From contig JAOZTV010000105.1 in the NCBI GenBank assembly GCA_029939015.1, positions 1 through 9,578 of the forward strand: a stretch of 9,578 bases of DNA, given 5' to 3'. How positions within the stretch are numbered: the stretch's first letter is position 1; every line of letters starts with the position of its first letter. The stretch is from Candidatus Aminicenantota bacterium. Lineage in GTDB: Bacteria; Acidobacteriota; Aminicenantia; UBA2199. Under the pieces are notes generated by a model that was not told where the DNA came from, ran no database searches, and saw only the letters and a program-made list of their open reading frames with translations. The translations under genes and the position numbers were made by a program. This document shows, in pieces, positions 6,282 through 9,578 of the stretch.

Positions 6282-7562
6282 ATGTATATTGAAGAAATTA
6301 TAGGGAGAGAAATACTCGATTCCAGAGGAAATCCTACAGTTGAAGTTTCGCTAACACTCGAATCAGGTATTTCTGTTACAGCTTGTGTACCATCCGGTGC
6401 CTCAACAGGAACTCATGAAGCATTAGAGTTAAGAGATGGTGATAAAAGCAGATATTTGGGCAAGGGTGTTTTAAAAGCGGTTGAGAATATTAATACAGAG
6501 ATTGCCGATGCATTAATAGGACTTTCAGTTATGGACCAGAAAGCAATGGATGAAATCCTGATTAAACTAGACGGTACAAGTGGAAAATCCAGACTTGGAG
6601 CAAATGCAATGCTTGGAGTATCAATGGCAATTTGTAGAGCAGCAGCAGCGTATAGCGAACTGCCTCTTTACAGATATATTGGTGGAATTGGAGCTTTTGA
6701 GCTACCTGTACCAATGTTTAATATTATTAACGGTGGTTCACACGCTGATAATAGTGTTGATCTTCAGGAATTTATGATAATGCCTGTTGGAGCCTGTTGT
6801 TTTAAAGAAGGTTTAAGAATGAGTGCAGAAATATTCCATACTCTAAAATCTGTTTTAAAAGCAAAGGGATATAGTACTGCGGTTGGAGACGAAGGTGGAT
6901 TTGCTCCAAATCTTAAGTCAAACGAAGAGGCACTTGAAGTTATCGTTGAAGCAATAGAGAAAGCTAACTATAAACCTGGTAAAGACATTAAAATCGCAAT
7001 GGATCCGGCAGCATCAGAATTTTACGAAGATGGTAAATATGTATTCAAAAAATCAACAGGTGAAAAATTAACATCAGCTGAAATGGTAGATTTTTATGCT
7101 AAACTTGTTGAAAAATTTCCAATTATTTCAATTGAAGATGGACTTGCAGAAGACGACTGGGATGGTTGGAAATTAATGACTGAAAAACTTGGAGATAAAA
7201 TCCAACTTGTTGGAGATGACCTTTTTGTAACAAATATTGAAAGACTCCAGAAAGGTATTGATATGGGTATCACAAACTCAATACTCATTAAGTTAAACCA
7301 GATTGGAACTGTTACAGAAACAATTGAAACAATCAAACTCGCTCAAAAGAGTGGGTTTACAGCAGTTGTATCTCATAGATCAGGTGAAACAGAAGATACA
7401 TTTATCGCAGACCTTGCTGTTGCAATGTCAACAGGTCAGATAAAAACAGGTTCAACATCAAGAAGTGAAAGAATTGCGAAATATAATCAATTATTAAGAA
7501 TTGAAGAAAGCTTAGGCAATACAGCAGTTTATAAAGGGGATAAAACTTTTTATAATCTTTAA
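6282..7562 (+). CDS. eno: Enolase (phosphopyruvate hydratase)
   Basis: Enolase converts 2-phosphoglycerate to phosphoenolpyruvate in glycolysis and gluconeogenesis; in many bacteria it is also part of the RNA degradosome. The protein is full length at 426 residues. It shows GREILDSRGNPTVE (8-21), the substrate loop around GGSHADNS (152-158, His154), QE at 162-163, and the catalytic acid Glu204 in GDEGGFAPN. The metal ligands are Asp241 (MDPAASEF), Glu285 (SIEDG) and Asp312 (GDDLFVTN). The catalytic base Lys337 lies in the family signature LIKLNQIGTVTET, with SHRSGET (364-370) and Lys388 following. All active-site residues are present. The start gives the usual N-terminus. The ribosome site is weak (AAAAGAG about 6 bases upstream), and a TATAAT lies directly against the ATG, too close to serve this start. 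Expression therefore probably comes from the promoter ahead of the DUF948 gene. Confidence 0.98.
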   Translation: MYIEEIIGREILDSRGNPTVEVSLTLESGISVTACVPSGASTGTHEALELRDGDKSRYLGKGVLKAVENINTEIADALIGLSVMDQKAMDEILIKLDGTSGKSRLGANAMLGVSMAICRAAAAYSELPLYRYIGGIGAFELPVPMFNIINGGSHADNSVDLQEFMIMPVGACCFKEGLRMSAEIFHTLKSVLKAKGYSTAVGDEGGFAPNLKSNEEALEVIVEAIEKANYKPGKDIKIAMDPAASEFYEDGKYVFKKSTGEKLTSAEMVDFYAKLVEKFPIISIEDGLAEDDWDGWKLMTEKLGDKIQLVGDDLFVTNIERLQKGIDMGITNSILIKLNQIGTVTETIETIKLAQKSGFTAVVSHRSGETEDTFIADLAVAMSTGQIKTGSTSRSERIAKYNQLLRIEESLGNTAVYKGDKTFYNL

Positions 7563-7570
7563 AACACAAC

Positions 7571-7603
7571 TACTAAAGTAAGTGCAAAGCACTTGCTTTA
7601 GTA
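7571..7603 (+). terminator. 15-bp hairpin after enolase, terminator-like without a U-run
   Basis: The inverted repeat TACTAAAGTAAGTGC / GCACTTGCTTTAGTA has loop AAA. It makes a 15-bp stem with one G-U wobble and no mismatch, starting 9 bases after the enolase stop. The position suits a transcript end. On the plus strand, however, AATTATCAAT follows rather than a T-run, so it may instead protect the 3' end of the enolase mRNA or need a factor. Read on the minus strand, the stem is followed by GTTGTGTTTT, a closer fit to an intrinsic terminator, but no minus-strand gene ends there. Confidence 0.55.
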
Positions 7604-7783
7604 ATTATCAATATCTACCATAGTGTTTAATCTTGAAAATAAAATCAATTAACTATTTAGGTACCTAGCAATACTATTTGTGTTTTTTTGTCAGGACTTG
7701 CGTTTAAGTATACAGGGGCTTGCCTATATAATTTTGGTTCTGGCTGTGCCAGTTTAGGTAATATATAAAAGGAGAATTAAGAA
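7604..7783. other. Intergenic segment with two small palindromes
   Basis: These 180 bases separate the enolase hairpin from the last gene and contain no credible reading frame, tRNA or known riboswitch fold. They hold a perfect 10-bp palindrome, TAGGTACCTA (7658-7667), a T7 run (7683-7689), a TATAAT (7727-7732), the short hairpin CTGGC-TGT-GCCAG (7740-7752), and the AAAAGGAG ribosome site (7767-7774) of the downstream gene, 9 bases before its ATG. The palindrome could be an operator, but nothing here proves it. Confidence 0.5.
7727..7752 (+). promoter_or_regulatory. Possible promoter -10 followed by a 5'-terminal hairpin
   Basis: A perfect -10 TATAAT (7727-7732) would start transcription near 7739. 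The 13-base hairpin CTGGC-TGT-GCCAG begins at 7740, so the message would open with a short stem-loop. The -35 region is poor (TTTAAG at 7703-7708, 18-base spacer). The leader to the ATG at 7784 would be about 45 bases. Confidence 0.4.
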
Positions 7784-9565
7784 ATGAAATTTAGACTATT
7801 ATTGTTTATATCCGTATTATTAACTATCTATGTTGCTCAATTAAGTGCAAATACTAAGATTAATGAGAAAGATATCATTGGACTCGATGAATTAATTGAA
7901 AAAAATACAATATATGAGTATTCACTCTTTAAATCTGAAAATTTATCCAAAATTATCGATGGTTCGATTATAAAAGTGAAGATAATCAATATCAAAAATG
8001 CTATTTTTAGTGAGAAAACCATACTTAAAACTAAGTTCGGAGAGTTTATTATTCTCTCAGAGAAAGAAGGTTTATCAAAATATATTAAAGAGTCATTGAA
8101 AAAAAGTTTAAATGAAAACACTATTGAACTTGAAAAAATTCAGAATGAATTGTTTGAGTTTTCTTCTTATGTGGACATAGATGTTTATAAAAAGCATAAT
8201 AAGCAGATAAATTATGCTCTTTATTCAATCAACGAATGTATCTATACAAATATTAATAATAACTTAATAAGTCTTGAAAAAAATAATTTGGTCATTAGAG
8301 ACTTGAAAACAGGAAAGATAATATCTTCAAAAAAAATACAGATTGAGTTTGGTATGCTGGATAATATTATTATTTCAAAAAATGGCAAGCACATTTATCA
8401 CGTGTCATTTAAAGTTATTGACAGAAAAAAAAGGCTTGCAAAAACTATTATCAATAAAATCAATATAAATACAGGAATAGTAAAAAACTTAATTAAAACA
8501 AAGGAAACTATTGCAATACCAAGACATTTATTTCTTATAAATGACAATCTCGTGATTGCAAAAAAAAATAGGAGTAGCACACAAATATTTAATTTAAAAA
8601 CTTTAAAATTTGAAACAGCGGTAACAAAAAATGACATGAGAATGATTTTTAGATTTGATAAAAAAGGAATTGCTCTTGTAAAAGAAATTAACGAAAAATT
8701 ACTTCCTCTTTATTATTGTGATTTTACAGATAATTATAAACTCACAAAAATTGGCAAATTCCAACCAGATTTTGTCTATTCATCAGAAAAGCCCGAAGAA
8801 AACGAGACTCCTCGTATGATTTTAAATGATGATAAATTCAAAAACCTATCATCACCAATTACAAAAGTAAAACCAATGGTTTTATTAACAACAAAACCTG
8901 ATTTGAAAAAAAATATTGAGGAACTTGTTGAGTATGAAACAATTATAGATATTTCAGTAATCAATAATGAATTTTTCCTTGTAAAACAATTTTCAAAAAA
9001 AGGGAAGCTTCTTATATTTAATTTTAAAAACCCTATTTATGAAAAAAAGCAAATGGTTAGTCTAAAAGACAGGAAGACTATTAAAAAACTTTTGAGCAAA
9101 AATATTACAACTAACAAAAACATCCTAATATCAAAAGAATTAGGACTTGTCTTTGATGCAATATTTTATAATATTGCAATTATTACAGTAGAAAAAGATG
9201 AAACTGGAAGTATGAAATCAACCGAAAACATAAAGGCTGTAAAAAATAATAAAGATGAATTTTCACTTTTCAAAGAAATATCAGATATGACAAAAATAAT
9301 AAAAAAAAACTTCATATTAAATTCAAAAACAGCAAAGTCTTTTCAAGATGTTTTAGATATTCTTTTTCCATTAGGTCATTTTGATAAAAAACATAAAAAA
9401 TATTATCAGAAAGGAAAAAAATGGTTTTTTATAAGAGGAGAAACTTTTAATAAAAAAACTGGTGTTGAGGTCACAATAGATAATAAAGGTAAAATCGTTG
9501 AAATAAATAAAATAAGAAAAGATAGTTTAAAAATTAAAATAAGCAGTAAACGAGAATTGAATTGA
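7784..9565 (+). CDS. Exported protein of unknown function, propeller-like strands
   Basis: This is a 593-residue protein that I do not recognise. The N-terminus (MKFRLLLFISVLLTIYVAQLSA, then NT) is a clear signal peptide with likely cleavage after Ala22, so it acts outside the cytoplasm. Residues 60-92 are beta-rich. From about 165 to 330, repeated strand-turn-strand units appear with the D-x-x-TGK or N-x-x-T-G turn typical of propeller blades: LVIRDLKTGKI (169-179), ININTGIVKNL (226-236) and IFNLKTLKFE (268-277). Residues 325-365 are a polar, Pro/Glu-rich linker. The C-terminal 60 residues (KKWFFIRGETFNKKTGVEVTIDNKGKIVEI) look like a separate small alpha/beta domain. Composition is very rich in Lys, Asn and Ile, and base composition looks more AT-rich than in enolase. 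It contains several 8-9 base A-runs but no frameshift. The ribosome site AAAAGGAG fixes the start. The following 13 bases hold nothing recognisable. Confidence 0.75.
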   Translation: MKFRLLLFISVLLTIYVAQLSANTKINEKDIIGLDELIEKNTIYEYSLFKSENLSKIIDGSIIKVKIINIKNAIFSEKTILKTKFGEFIILSEKEGLSKYIKESLKKSLNENTIELEKIQNELFEFSSYVDIDVYKKHNKQINYALYSINECIYTNINNNLISLEKNNLVIRDLKTGKIISSKKIQIEFGMLDNIIISKNGKHIYHVSFKVIDRKKRLAKTIINKININTGIVKNLIKTKETIAIPRHLFLINDNLVIAKKNRSSTQIFNLKTLKFETAVTKNDMRMIFRFDKKGIALVKEINEKLLPLYYCDFTDNYKLTKIGKFQPDFVYSSEKPEENETPRMILNDDKFKNLSSPITKVKPMVLLTTKPDLKKNIEELVEYETIIDISVINNEFFLVKQFSKKGKLLIFNFKNPIYEKKQMVSLKDRKTIKKLLSKNITTNKNILISKELGLVFDAIFYNIAIITVEKDETGSMKSTENIKAVKNNKDEFSLFKEISDMTKIIKKNFILNSKTAKSFQDVLDILFPLGHFDKKHKKYYQKGKKWFFIRGETFNKKTGVEVTIDNKGKIVEINKIRKDSLKIKISSKRELN

Positions 9566-9578
9566 TCCAAATAAGACT

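Noticed and set aside
7690..7783. Possible tRNA or riboswitch in the GC-richer part of the last intergenic segment (GGTTCTGGC...GCCAG)
   Set aside because: No acceptor, anticodon or T-arm pairing can be drawn around it, and no known riboswitch core is recognisable; only a 5-bp hairpin is supported.
1..9578. CRISPR arrays, insertion sequences, attachment sites, phage genes
   Set aside because: I saw no regularly spaced repeats, transposase or integrase motifs, or tRNA-flanked duplications on either strand.

Overview
This is an AT-rich stretch of bacterial chromosome (roughly 70% A+T by eye). It probably comes from a motile, two-membraned (Gram-negative-type) bacterium. The evidence is an outer-membrane beta-barrel gene whose visible end approaches the usual terminal aromatic residue, a flagellar rod/hook-family gene with a plausible sigma-28 promoter, and two proteins with apparent export signals. 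I cannot name the phylum. The gene content (enolase, TatD nuclease, DExH helicase, YtxH/DUF948 pair) is ordinary chromosomal housekeeping. I see no phage, IS element, CRISPR, tRNA or rRNA.

Layout. The left half (1-4320) is read on the minus strand. From right to left it holds a 919-residue HrpA/HrpB-type DExH helicase, a TatD-family metal-dependent hydrolase joined to it by an ATGA stop/start overlap, and then an outer-membrane barrel gene with its own promoter. The barrel gene runs off the window edge within one or two codons of its likely end. A divergent promoter region (4321-4424) separates this block from the plus-strand half.

On the plus strand come a 123-residue beta-carbonic-anhydrase-like protein and a compact FlgF/FlgG-family protein preceded by a near-consensus sigma-28 site. 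Next is a three-gene unit, DUF948 membrane coiled-coil protein / YtxH protein / enolase, driven by a perfect TTGACA...TATAAT promoter. A 15-bp hairpin follows enolase, then a 180-bp intergenic segment with two small palindromes, and finally a 593-residue exported protein of unknown function, very rich in Lys, Asn and Ile, with beta-propeller-like strands.

How the parts may work together. Helicase and TatD look translationally coupled, which suggests a shared role in nucleic-acid turnover. DUF948 and YtxH are a recurrent pair of small envelope/stress proteins, and enolase probably relies on their promoter. The flagellar gene stands apart from any other flagellar gene here and appears to be timed by its own sigma factor. 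No clearly new multi-gene system is visible. The most interesting signals are the sigma-28-type promoter, the probably leaderless helicase mRNA, the four-fold 11-residue repeat in the YtxH protein and the orphan exported protein.
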